Source: Amycolatopsis sp. NBRC 101858 (lineage in GTDB: Bacteria; Actinomycetota; Actinomycetes; Mycobacteriales; Pseudonocardiaceae). From it: DNA of 64,000 bases. The DNA lies in assembly GCF_030269325.1 (NCBI RefSeq), contig NZ_BSTD01000007.1, positions 186,001 to 250,000 of the forward strand. Direction: 5' to 3'. The translations under genes were made by a program, and so were the position numbers. Under the pieces are notes generated by a model. It worked only from the letters and a program-made list of their open reading frames with translations. It did not search any database and was not told the DNA's origin. Of this stretch, positions 43,892-51,151 are shown one piece after another (position 1 is the first letter of the stretch; each line of letters starts with the position of its first letter).

Positions 43892-44893
43892 ATGGACCTC
43901 ATGAGCGTCCGGCTGACCCAGTACGCCCACGGCGGCGGCTGCGCGTGCAAGATCCCGCCCGGCGAGCTGGAGGACGTCGTCCGCGGCCTCACCGGCACCA
44001 CGCCCGCCAACCCTGCGGGCGAGCTGCTGGTCGGCCTGGACGACGGTGACGACGCAGCCGCGGTCCGGATCGCCGGCGGCGTCGCGCTGATCCTGACCAC
44101 GGACTTCTTCACCCCGGTCGTCGACGACCCGTACGACTGGGGCCGGATCGCCGCGGTGAACGCGCTATCCGACGTCTACGCGATGGGCGGCACGCCCGTG
44201 GTCGCGGTGAACCTGCTCGGCTGGCCGCGCGACGTCCTGCCGTTCGAGCTGGCCGCCGAGGTGCTGCGCGGCGGCCTGGACGTCTGCGGCAAGGCGAGCT
44301 GCCACCTCGCGGGCGGGCACAGCGTCGACGACCCCGAACCCAAGTACGGCCTGGCCGTCACCGGCACCGCGGACCCGGACCGGTTGCTGCGCAACGACGC
44401 CGGCCGCGCGGGTGTCCCGCTGACGCTGACCAAGCCGCTCGGGATCGGCGTGCTGAACTCGCGCCACAAAGCCACCGGCGAACGGTTCGAGCAGGCGATC
44501 GCCACAATGACCACGCTGAATCTCGAGGCATCGCAGGCCGCACTCGCCGCCGGGGTCACGTGCGCGACCGACGTCACCGGCTTTGGGCTGCTGGGCCACT
44601 TGCACAAGCTGGCCCGCGCCAGTGGCGTCACCGCCCGGATCGACCCGGCCGCCGTGCCCTACCTCGACGGCGCCCGCGAAGCCCTCCGCGACGGGTACGT
44701 CAGTGGCGGGACGCGACGCAACCTCGACTGGGTGCGCCCGCACGCCGACCTGTCCCGGATCTCCGAGGACGAGGCGCTGATGCTCGCGGACGCCCAGACG
44801 TCGGGCGGCCTCCTCATCGCCGGCGAGGTCCCCGGCCATCCGGTGATCGGCGAGCTGGTCGCCCGCGGCGAGCACACCATCGTCGCAGGCTGA
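43892..44893 (+). CDS. selD: selenide, water dikinase SelD
   Basis: A 333-residue enzyme that makes selenophosphate from selenide and ATP. LTQYAHGGGCACKIPP holds the catalytic Cys17 and Lys20 (same numbering as E. coli); it is the Cys, not the Sec form. DDAAAVRI, TTDFFTPVVDDPYDWGRIAAVNALSDVYAMGG and TDVTGFGLLGHLHK are conserved. ATG 43892 or 43901; neither has a ribosome site, so a leaderless mRNA is likely. It is divergent from tRNA-Sec with only 45 bp between. Confidence 0.96.
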   Translation: MDLMSVRLTQYAHGGGCACKIPPGELEDVVRGLTGTTPANPAGELLVGLDDGDDAAAVRIAGGVALILTTDFFTPVVDDPYDWGRIAAVNALSDVYAMGGTPVVAVNLLGWPRDVLPFELAAEVLRGGLDVCGKASCHLAGGHSVDDPEPKYGLAVTGTADPDRLLRNDAGRAGVPLTLTKPLGIGVLNSRHKATGERFEQAIATMTTLNLEASQAALAAGVTCATDVTGFGLLGHLHKLARASGVTARIDPAAVPYLDGAREALRDGYVSGGTRRNLDWVRPHADLSRISEDEALMLADAQTSGGLLIAGEVPGHPVIGELVARGEHTIVAG

Positions 44894-44906
44894 GCGGCAC
44901 ACCGGA

Positions 44907-44931
44907 GTTTGCGCTCCGGTCCGCCGGGTAT
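44907..44931 (+). promoter_or_regulatory. consensus SigB/SigF-type promoter before the CPA1 antiporter
   Basis: GTTT at 44907-44910, exactly 15 nt, then GGGTAT at 44926-44931, 40 bp before the GTG start. A full match to the consensus of the SigB/SigF group. Confidence 0.7.
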
Positions 44932-44970
44932 CCCGCGAGCCGGTGTCCGCGCGAGATCAGCAGGTGTCCG

Positions 44971-46293
44971 GTGTCGATGTTGACAGTCCTCTTCGGTGTC
45001 GCCGGGCTGCTCGCGCTGGCCGCGGCGGTCCTGCCGAAACTGGTCGCCGAGCGGCCGTTCTCGACCCCGCTGGTCATGCTGATCGCCGGCGTCGGGCTCG
45101 GCCTGCTGCCCCTGCCGGCGCCCTACGGCAATGGCTGGGCCGACCCCACCGCCCACCTGACGAGCGTCGAATCGTTCGCCCAGCTGGGCATCCTCGTCTC
45201 CCTCGCCGGGGCCGGGCTGTCGGTCGACCGCCCGTTCGGGCTGCGCCGCTGGGCGTCGGCTTGGCGGCTGCTCGGCATCACGATGCCGGTGATGATCGCC
45301 GTCGTCGCCCTGCTCGGCTGGTGGTGGCTGGCCCTGACCCCAGCCGTCGCGATCCTGCTGGGCGCGGTGCTGGCCCCGACCGACCCGGTGCTCGCCGGCG
45401 AGGTCGGCGTCCCCTCGCCCGACGCGCACCCGGAACAGGCGCGCGACAACGAGATCCGCTCCACCCTCACAATCGAAGCCGGCCTGAACGACGGCCTCAC
45501 CATGCCCTTCGTGCTGCTGGCACTGGCACTCGCCGGGCAGCGGCCGGAGCTGGACGTCCGGTGGGTCCTCGTGGCCCTGCTGCTGCCGGTGGCCATCGGG
45601 GTCCTGGTCGGGCTGGGCGCCGGACGGCTGCTCGGGTGGGCGATGTTCCGCACGTCGTCGTCCCGGTTCCGGCTGGCCGACTACGCCGACGGCCTCGTGC
45701 TGGTCGCCCTGGCGTTCCTCCCGTACGCGGTCGCGGAACTCGTGCACGGCAACGGGTTCGTGGCCGTGTTCGTCGCCGCCGTCGCGGTGCGCACCGAAGA
45801 GCGGTCCCACGACTACCACGAGGTGCTGCACTCCTTCGGCCGCCAGCTGGAACGGCTGTTCGTCGCGATCGCCCTGCTCGGTCTCGGCCTGGCCCTCGGT
45901 GACGGGCTGCTGCGCGGCTTCTCCGTCGTCGAGCTGCTGGTGGCGGGGGTCGCGGTGCTGGTCATCCGGCCGGTGGTGGGCTGGCTGTCGCTGCTCGGCT
46001 CCTCGGCTGGGCCGCACGCCTCGGGCGCGATCGCGTTCTTCGGCGTGCGCGGGATCGGGACGATCTTCTACCTCGCCTACGCCCTCGACCGCTTCCCCGT
46101 GCCCGGGCAGGACGTGCTCTGGCGGGTCGGTGCCCTCGCCGTCGCCCTGTCGGTCTTGGTCCACGGCGTGCTCGCCGAGCCCGCGATCCGCCGGATCGAA
46201 GCCCTCGGCGGCCACCTGCCGACCAGCGGCGACCCCGGCGGGCTGACCGAGGTACGTCGTGACCGGGCGGCCCGGGAGCCCGGCGCCGATTGA
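44971..46293 (+). CDS. Na+/H+ antiporter, CPA1 (NhaP) family
   Basis: A 440-residue polytopic exchanger. About 12 helices; the ion-binding motif is GAVLAPTDPVLAGEVG (T-D-P) with the matching EAGLNDGLTMPFVLLAL (N-D), both typical of CPA1. The C-terminal cytoplasmic tail is short and charged. GTG at 44971 with AGCAGG upstream; ATG 44977 is the alternative. It uses the proton gradient to expel Na+ or K+. It precedes the Mrp operon by 41 bp and may be transcribed with it. Confidence 0.9.
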   Translation: MSMLTVLFGVAGLLALAAAVLPKLVAERPFSTPLVMLIAGVGLGLLPLPAPYGNGWADPTAHLTSVESFAQLGILVSLAGAGLSVDRPFGLRRWASAWRLLGITMPVMIAVVALLGWWWLALTPAVAILLGAVLAPTDPVLAGEVGVPSPDAHPEQARDNEIRSTLTIEAGLNDGLTMPFVLLALALAGQRPELDVRWVLVALLLPVAIGVLVGLGAGRLLGWAMFRTSSSRFRLADYADGLVLVALAFLPYAVAELVHGNGFVAVFVAAVAVRTEERSHDYHEVLHSFGRQLERLFVAIALLGLGLALGDGLLRGFSVVELLVAGVAVLVIRPVVGWLSLLGSSAGPHASGAIAFFGVRGIGTIFYLAYALDRFPVPGQDVLWRVGALAVALSVLVHGVLAEPAIRRIEALGGHLPTSGDPGGLTEVRRDRAAREPGAD

Positions 46294-46334
46294 CGCCGTC
46301 GAGGAACGGGTAGCACCCGAGCCGGAGGTGGCGG

Positions 46335-46793
46335 ATGCGGGCGACAGCCGAGATCGTGGTGTGGTGGCTCGCGCTGACCGGGCTGTGGGTGCTCACCCTG
46401 GCCACGCCGTCGGCGCCCGAACTGGTCGCGGCCGCGGTGGCTGCCGTTCCCTGCGCCTCCGCGGCGTACTTCGCGCGCCGGGCCATGCGCGGGTCCTGGC
46501 GGCCTCAGGCTGCCTGGCTGAAGTGGTGGGTTTCGGTGCCCGTGGCAGCTGTCCGGGAGACCGCTGCCGCGCTCGTCACCGTCTTCCGGCACCCGTCGGC
46601 CGGCACCTTCGACGAGGTCACCGTCACGGACGAACCGGAGCCGGAGCACGAAGCCCGGCTCGCCGTCGCCACCGTCGTTGTCGGCTGCACGCCCGGCACG
46701 ATGGTCGTCACGAGCCCGCCGGACGAAAACCGGCTCCTCGTGCACCGGCTGCTCCCGGGCCGGTCCGGGACGCTCGATCGGGTGACGCGATGA
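46335..46793 (+). CDS. mrpE: Na+/H+ antiporter subunit E (MrpE/MnhE)
   Basis: A 152-residue membrane protein, first of the Mrp operon. Two or three helices at the N-terminus (IVVWWLALTGLWVLTLA, AAVAAVPCASAAY), then WLKWWVSVPVAAVRE and the family core VVVGCTPGTMVVTSPPDENRLLVHRL. ATG 46335 follows CGGAGGTGG. The stop overlaps the next start by 4 bp, as throughout this operon. Confidence 0.88.
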   Translation: MRATAEIVVWWLALTGLWVLTLATPSAPELVAAAVAAVPCASAAYFARRAMRGSWRPQAAWLKWWVSVPVAAVRETAAALVTVFRHPSAGTFDEVTVTDEPEPEHEARLAVATVVVGCTPGTMVVTSPPDENRLLVHRLLPGRSGTLDRVTR

Positions 46794-47041
46794 CGTGGCT
46801 GCTGCTCGCCGCCGTGCTGCTCATGGCGGGCGGGCTCGGGCCCGCGTTGTGGCTGGCGTCCCGCGGCGGCGCCGTCGAACGCCTGGCCGGGATGCAGCTC
46901 GCGGGCGCCGTCACCGTGCTGACGCTGCTGTTGCTCGTGCAGGCCTACGGCCCGTCGAGCGCGATCATCCTGCCGTTGACGCTGACCGTGCTCGCCTTCG
47001 CCGGCACGCTCGTCTTCGCCCGGCTGCTGGGGACGCGATGA
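46790..47041 (+). CDS. mrpF: antiporter subunit F (MrpF)
   Basis: An 83-residue three-helix membrane protein: TWLLLAAVLLMAGGLGPALWLASR, then the family stretch ERLAGMQLAGAVTVLTLLLLV, and a last helix. The region before it (SRGGAVERLAG) replaces the usual GPT..DR. Membrane component of the Mrp complex. Starts in an ATGA overlap with mrpE and ends in one with mrpG. Confidence 0.82.
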   Translation: MTWLLLAAVLLMAGGLGPALWLASRGGAVERLAGMQLAGAVTVLTLLLLVQAYGPSSAIILPLTLTVLAFAGTLVFARLLGTR

Positions 47042-47337
47042 CGCTAGTCGCACAGATCCTCGTGTTCGCCGGGGTCGCCGTCGTCCTCGTGTCGGCCGCC
47101 GGGATGCTGCGGGCGCGGGACCTGCTGACCCGGCTGCACCTCCTTTCGCCGGTGACGACGCTCGGCGCGCCGCTGATCGGCGCCGGGCTGGTGCTCGTGA
47201 ACGGCGTGCACCTCGGTTCGGGCGCGATCGTCGTCACGGTCGTCCTGCTCGCCCTCACCGGCCCGATCCTGCAGACCGCCACCGCGCGGTTGGAGGCGCG
47301 CCGCCGCGGCGAGATCGACGAGGAGTTCCCGGCATGA
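47038..47337 (+). CDS. mrpG: antiporter subunit G (MrpG)
   Basis: A 99-residue three-helix protein: LVAQILVFAGVAVVLVSAAGMLRARDLLTRLHLLSPVTTLGAPLIGAGLVL with the family R.D...R.H pattern, then VVTVVLLALTGPILQTATARL. It joins with E and F as the small-subunit half of the antiporter. Four-base overlaps at both ends. Confidence 0.88.
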   Translation: MTLVAQILVFAGVAVVLVSAAGMLRARDLLTRLHLLSPVTTLGAPLIGAGLVLVNGVHLGSGAIVVTVVLLALTGPILQTATARLEARRRGEIDEEFPA

Positions 47338-47570
47338 CGACCGCCGTGCTGCTCGTCGCGCTCGCCCTGGTCGCCGTGTCCGGGTTCGCCGTCGTCGCGA
47401 CGCACGACCCGAAGCGGCAGGCGATCACCCTCTCGGTGTTCTCGTTCTGCCTGACCGTGCTGCTTGTCGTGTTCCAGGCCCCGGATGTCGCGCTGTCCGA
47501 ACTCGCGGTCGGCGCGGCCGTCGTCCCGCTGCTCGTGCTGCTGACGCTGCGGAAGGTCGGCAAGCGATGA
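47334..47570 (+). CDS. MbhD-like antiporter subunit
   Basis: A 78-residue membrane protein of the MbhD type (PF13244): three short helices with AVVATHDPKRQAITLSVFSFCLTVLLVVFQAPDVALSELAVGAAVVPLLVLLTL. In most Mrp operons this is part of the large MrpA subunit; here it is separate, as in archaeal Mbh hydrogenase operons. Overlaps mrpG and the next gene by 4 bp. Confidence 0.83.
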   Translation: MTTAVLLVALALVAVSGFAVVATHDPKRQAITLSVFSFCLTVLLVVFQAPDVALSELAVGAAVVPLLVLLTLRKVGKR

Positions 47571-48292
47571 GGACCCGCGACGTCGTCGGCGGGATCGGGC
47601 TGGCCGGGGTCGCCGCGCTGTTCGTGGCGGCATTCACGCGCATGCCGGCGGTCGGTGCGGCCGCACACGTCTACCGGGATCTCGTGCTGCCGCAAGGTTT
47701 CCAGCGCGTCACGCCGAACCTGGTGTCGTCGGTCAACTTCGACCTGCGCGCGTTCGACACCCTCGGCGAGGAGACGATCGTCGCTGCCGCGGTCGTCGGG
47801 ACGCTCGCGCTGCTGCAGCCGCCGAAGTCCCGGGCCCGGCCGAAGCCGGACGACAGCGGATACGTCCTGCCCGCCGTGAAGCTGGCCGGCTACCTGCTGC
47901 TGCCGGTTACCGTGCTGCTCGGGCTCGACATCGTGGTCCACGGCCACCTCACGCCCGGCGGCGGCTTCCAGGGCGGCGTCGTCCTCGCGACCGGCTGGCA
48001 CCTGCTCTACCTCTCCGGCAGCTACCGGGCGCTGGCGCGGCTGCGCCCGCTGGACTGGTGCGAGTACGCCGAAGCGGCCGCGACCGGCCTGTACGTCGTC
48101 ACCGGGCTGGTGGGGCTGGCCGTCGGCGGCTCGTTCCTGGCGAACGTGCTGCCGCTGGGCGAGTTCGGCTCGCTGCTCTCGGCCGGGATCGTGCCGGTGC
48201 TGAGCGTGCTGGTCGGCATCGAGGTCGCGGCCGGGCTCGTCGTGCTGCTGTCGCGGTTCTTCGTGCACGGGCTCGAGGAGGACTCGACATGA
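47567..48292 (+). CDS. mrpB: antiporter subunit MbhE-MrpB fusion
   Basis: A 241-residue membrane protein. The first about 90 residues (VVGGIGLAGVAALFVAAFT, then TPNLVSSVNFDLRAFDTLGEETIVAAAVVGTLAL) correspond to MbhE/MrpA C-terminal end; the rest is MrpB (PF04039): VKLAGYLLLPVTVLLGLDIVVHGHLTPGGGFQGGVVLATGW with the conserved GHxxPGGGFQGG. One gene thus covers what is often split or part of MrpA. Confidence 0.87.
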   Translation: MRTRDVVGGIGLAGVAALFVAAFTRMPAVGAAAHVYRDLVLPQGFQRVTPNLVSSVNFDLRAFDTLGEETIVAAAVVGTLALLQPPKSRARPKPDDSGYVLPAVKLAGYLLLPVTVLLGLDIVVHGHLTPGGGFQGGVVLATGWHLLYLSGSYRALARLRPLDWCEYAEAAATGLYVVTGLVGLAVGGSFLANVLPLGEFGSLLSAGIVPVLSVLVGIEVAAGLVVLLSRFFVHGLEEDST

Positions 48293-48642
48293 CCGGCATC
48301 GTCTCGATCGCCTGTTACGGCGTCGCCGCCTGGCTGCTGCTGCTCGGCTGCGCCGGGATCATGCGCAGCCGCCACCTCGTGCACACCGTCGTCTCGCTGT
48401 CGGTCGCCCAGTCCGGCACCTACGTCCTGCTGCTGGCCATCGGCTACCAGGACCAGGCCGGCACGCCGATCGTGACGCCCGGACAGGCCCAGCCGGTCGT
48501 CGACCCGATGGTGCAGGCCATGACGCTCACCGACATCGTCGTCTCGGCGACGATCACCGCGCTGCTGCTCGCGCTGACGCTGCAGATCTCGCGCCGGCAC
48601 GGCACCGTCGACCCGGACGAACTCCGCGCGCTGCGCGGCTGA
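48289..48642 (+). CDS. mrpC: antiporter subunit C (MrpC/NuoK-like)
   Basis: A 117-residue three-helix NuoK-like subunit: ACYGVAAWLLLLGCAGIMRSRHLVHTVVSLSVAQSGTYVLLLAIGYQ, a connecting loop with PMVQAMTLTDIVVSATITALLLALTLQI. The conserved ALTLTDIVI pattern is present. Overlaps mrpB by 4 bp; 3 bp before mrpD. Confidence 0.9.
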   Translation: MTGIVSIACYGVAAWLLLLGCAGIMRSRHLVHTVVSLSVAQSGTYVLLLAIGYQDQAGTPIVTPGQAQPVVDPMVQAMTLTDIVVSATITALLLALTLQISRRHGTVDPDELRALRG

Positions 48643-48645
48643 CCC

Positions 48646-50427
48646 ATGACGATCCTGCCCGCCCTCGCCGTCGCCGTGCCGCTGCTGGTCGCATGCCTGC
48701 TGCTCGGGCTCGGCCGGACGCTCCCCCGCGCGGTCGTCGACGTCACCGCCACCGCGACGGCCGCCGCGGTCTGCGTGCTGTGCGTGGTCCTGCTGGCCAC
48801 CGCCCGGCACGAGCGGGTCGTCGGCTGGCTCGGCGGGCAACGGCCGGACGGCACGCGCTCGGTGGGCATCGTCCTCGTCGCGGACGGGCTGAACACGGCG
48901 TTCGCGGTCCTGGCGTCGTTCCTGATGGTCTGCGCGCTGCTCTACAGCTGGCGCTACTTCAAGGCCGTCGAGGCCCGCTACCACGCGATGATGCTGCTGT
49001 TCCTGACCGGCATGCTCGGGTTCCTGTTCACCGGCGACCTGTTCACGCTGTTCGTGTTCTTCGAGCTGATGAGCGGCGTCGCCTATGCCCTGACCGGGTA
49101 CCGGATCGAAGAGGCCGACTCGGTGCAGGGCGCGTTCAACTTCGGCGTGGTGAACTCCCTCGGCGCGTACTTCACGCTGATGGGCATCGGCCTGCTCTAC
49201 GCCCGGGGCGGGCAGCTCGGGCTGGCTCAGCTCGGCGTCGCGCTCGATGGCCGCCCGGCGGACGCGGTGGTCGTCGCGGCCTTTGTGCTCGTCTGCACCG
49301 GGCTGCTGGTGAAGGCGGCGGCCGTGCCGTTCCACTTCTGGCTGGCCGACGCCCACGCCGTCGCGCCGACGCCGGTGTGTGTGCTGTTCTCCGGCGTCAT
49401 GGTCGAACTCGGGCTCTACGGGGTGCTGCGCGTCCGGACGACCGTGTTCGGCGGCGTGTTCGACGACGCCACCGTGAGCCGGGTCTTCCTGGTGGCCGGG
49501 CTCGCGAGCGCCGTGCTCGGTGCTGTTCTGTGCTTCACGCAGCGGCATATCAAACGTTTGCTGGCCTATTCGACGATCGCCCACATCGGGCTGTTCCTCT
49601 GCGGGCTGGCCGTCTCGGGCGGCGAGGCGACGACGGCGTTCCTGCTCTCGGTGCTGGGGCACGCGGGCGCCAAGGGTGCGCTGTTCCTGCTGGCGGGCGT
49701 GCTGATGGACCGTTACGGCAGCGTCGACGAGGACGAGCTGTTCGGCCGCGCGACGCACTCCCGACCGGAGGCGGTGCTGTTCCTGATTGCGGCGGCCGCG
49801 CTGGCCGGGCTCCCACCATTCGGGCTCGCGCTGGGCAAGGACGCGGCCGAGCACGCGGGACCGGGTTGGCTCGCGGTGGTTTTCGTGGTGATGTCCGCGG
49901 TGACGGCGGCGGCTGCGCTGCGGGCCGGGTTGCGTGTCTACTTCGGACTCGGTCGCCCGCCGGTGGAGGAGTCGGCGGACACGACCGCCGGCACCGACGA
50001 GGAACCCGAGACCGAGACGTCGATCCGGCGGACCCCGTTGCCGATGCTCGCGGCGATTGCCGTGCTGCTCGGGTCCGCGCTCGCCGTCGGCGTCTTCCCG
50101 TGGCTGCGGGACGTGGCGGCGTCGGCCGGCGCGCAGGCCGCGGACCGGGTGGGCTACCTGCACGACGTCCTGCCGACGCTGCCGGCGTCACGCGCGGCGG
50201 CGGAGGCCACGCCGACGTGGACCGGGTCCGGCCTGCTGACCGCGGCGGCGACGGCGGTGCTGACCGCGGGACTGGCGGCCACCGCGCTGTGGTCACGCCG
50301 TCGGGTGCCGAAGCCGGTGCACGACGCCCTGGCCGTGCTGCACCGCGCGCACTCCGGTCAGGTCGGGGACTACGTCGCGTGGCTGCTCGCCGGGGTCGCC
50401 CTCCTCGCCGGGCTGGTCTGGCTCTGA
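48646..50427 (+). CDS. mrpD: antiporter subunit D (MrpD/NuoN-like), main ion-translocating subunit
   Basis: A 593-residue protein with about 14 helices, related to complex I Nuo[19 protein letters not shown] holds the conserved membrane Glu; [30 protein letters not shown] holds the Lys and family signature; [19 protein letters not shown] and [15 protein letters not shown] carry further Lys/His residues. The only large antiporter subunit in the operon: a full MrpA is not present. The very C-terminal [14 protein letters not shown] is duplicated as a remnant at 29.6 kb. Confidence 0.93.
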   Translation: MTILPALAVAVPLLVACLLLGLGRTLPRAVVDVTATATAAAVCVLCVVLLATARHERVVGWLGGQRPDGTRSVGIVLVADGLNTAFAVLASFLMVCALLYSWRYFKAVEARYHAMMLLFLTGMLGFLFTGDLFTLFVFFELMSGVAYALTGYRIEEADSVQGAFNFGVVNSLGAYFTLMGIGLLYARGGQLGLAQLGVALDGRPADAVVVAAFVLVCTGLLVKAAAVPFHFWLADAHAVAPTPVCVLFSGVMVELGLYGVLRVRTTVFGGVFDDATVSRVFLVAGLASAVLGAVLCFTQRHIKRLLAYSTIAHIGLFLCGLAVSGGEATTAFLLSVLGHAGAKGALFLLAGVLMDRYGSVDEDELFGRATHSRPEAVLFLIAAAALAGLPPFGLALGKDAAEHAGPGWLAVVFVVMSAVTAAAALRAGLRVYFGLGRPPVEESADTTAGTDEEPETETSIRRTPLPMLAAIAVLLGSALAVGVFPWLRDVAASAGAQAADRVGYLHDVLPTLPASRAAAEATPTWTGSGLLTAAATAVLTAGLAATALWSRRRVPKPVHDALAVLHRAHSGQVGDYVAWLLAGVALLAGLVWL

Positions 50428-50466
50428 CGGCGGATTCGCGCACGGCCGGAACGGGTACCGGAAACC

Positions 50467-50643
50467 ATGACCGAGCCCAACGAACAGCCCGAAATCGCAC
50501 GACCCGCTACGCCGGATCCCGGCCGCACCGGTCGTGACGCGCTCTACGACCCCGGTGAAGGCGAGCCGGCCGAGAACGTGGAGGACGCCGAGGGCGCTGG
50601 GCAGCAGGTCATCGCCGAGCAGCGCGAACGCGGCAGGGACTGA
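50467..50643 (+). CDS. small acidic disordered protein (58 residues)
   Basis: MTEPNEQPEIARPATPDPGR... to EQRERGRD, rich in Glu, Asp, Pro and Gly, no hydrophobic core. It has an ATG and codon use like its neighbours; a weak CGGAAA lies before it. It may be a stress-type small disordered protein or not be translated. It lies between mrpD and the PPOX gene. A weak -10-like GGGTAC is upstream. Confidence 0.5.
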   Translation: MTEPNEQPEIARPATPDPGRTGRDALYDPGEGEPAENVEDAEGAGQQVIAEQRERGRD

Positions 50644-50647
50644 CCCC

Positions 50648-50672
50648 GTTTGCCGATCGATCATCCGGGCTA
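50648..50672 (+). promoter_or_regulatory. near-consensus SigB/SigF-type promoter of the PPOX-phosphoketolase operon
   Basis: GTTT at 50648-50651, 15 nt, then GGGCTA at 50667-50672, about 41 bp before the GTG. The -35 and spacing are perfect and the -10 differs by an inserted C (GGGCTA for GGGTAT). Confidence 0.4.
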
Positions 50673-50713
50673 CCCGAGATGTCGAAACGCGCGTCCGATC
50701 GGAAGGAGATGCC

Positions 50714-51151
50714 GTGCCTGCCCGCACTTCAGACGGCCCGAAGCTGATGCCCGAAACCGAGGAGCTGGCCACCGGCAAGAACTTCGCCGCGGTCACCACG
50801 GTGCTGCCCAGCGGCGCGCTGCAGACCCAGATGATCTGGGTGCACGTCGAAGACGGCGAGATCGTGCTCAACACCGAGACCCACCGGGCCAAGTGCCACA
50901 ACGTCGCCCGCGACCCGCGGATCACCGTGCTCATCCGCGACGAGCAGGACCCCTACCGCTACGCCGAGGTCCGCGGCACGGTGACCGGCGTCGAGACCGG
51001 GGAACGCGCCCGCCGCCAGGTCGACGAACTCGCCCAGAAGTACACCGGCGAGGACTACCCGCCGGACGCGATCAAGTCCGAACGCGTCATCCTGCGGGTG
51101 ACCCCGGAGCGGCAGACCTTCATCGACCAGAGCAAGGGCGTCGCGGACTGA
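50714..51151 (+). CDS. PPOX-class F420-dependent oxidoreductase
   Basis: A 145-residue split-barrel flavin/F420 protein. KNFAAVTTVLPSGALQTQMIWVHVEDGEIVLNTETHRAKCHNVARDPRITVLI is the classic pyridoxamine-oxidase-like pattern. Such proteins use F420H2 to reduce varied compounds. GTG 50714 follows GGAAGGAG. Its stop overlaps the next ATG (TGATG), so it is the first gene of the phosphoketolase operon. Confidence 0.87.
   Translation: MPARTSDGPKLMPETEELATGKNFAAVTTVLPSGALQTQMIWVHVEDGEIVLNTETHRAKCHNVARDPRITVLIRDEQDPYRYAEVRGTVTGVETGERARRQVDELAQKYTGEDYPPDAIKSERVILRVTPERQTFIDQSKGVAD

Noticed and set aside
46310-46334. Possible SigB/F-type promoters GATT-N16-GGGTA before mrpE and before the 58-codon ORF
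   Set aside because: The -35 has only three of four bases and the spacer is at the limit; too weak to call without expression data.
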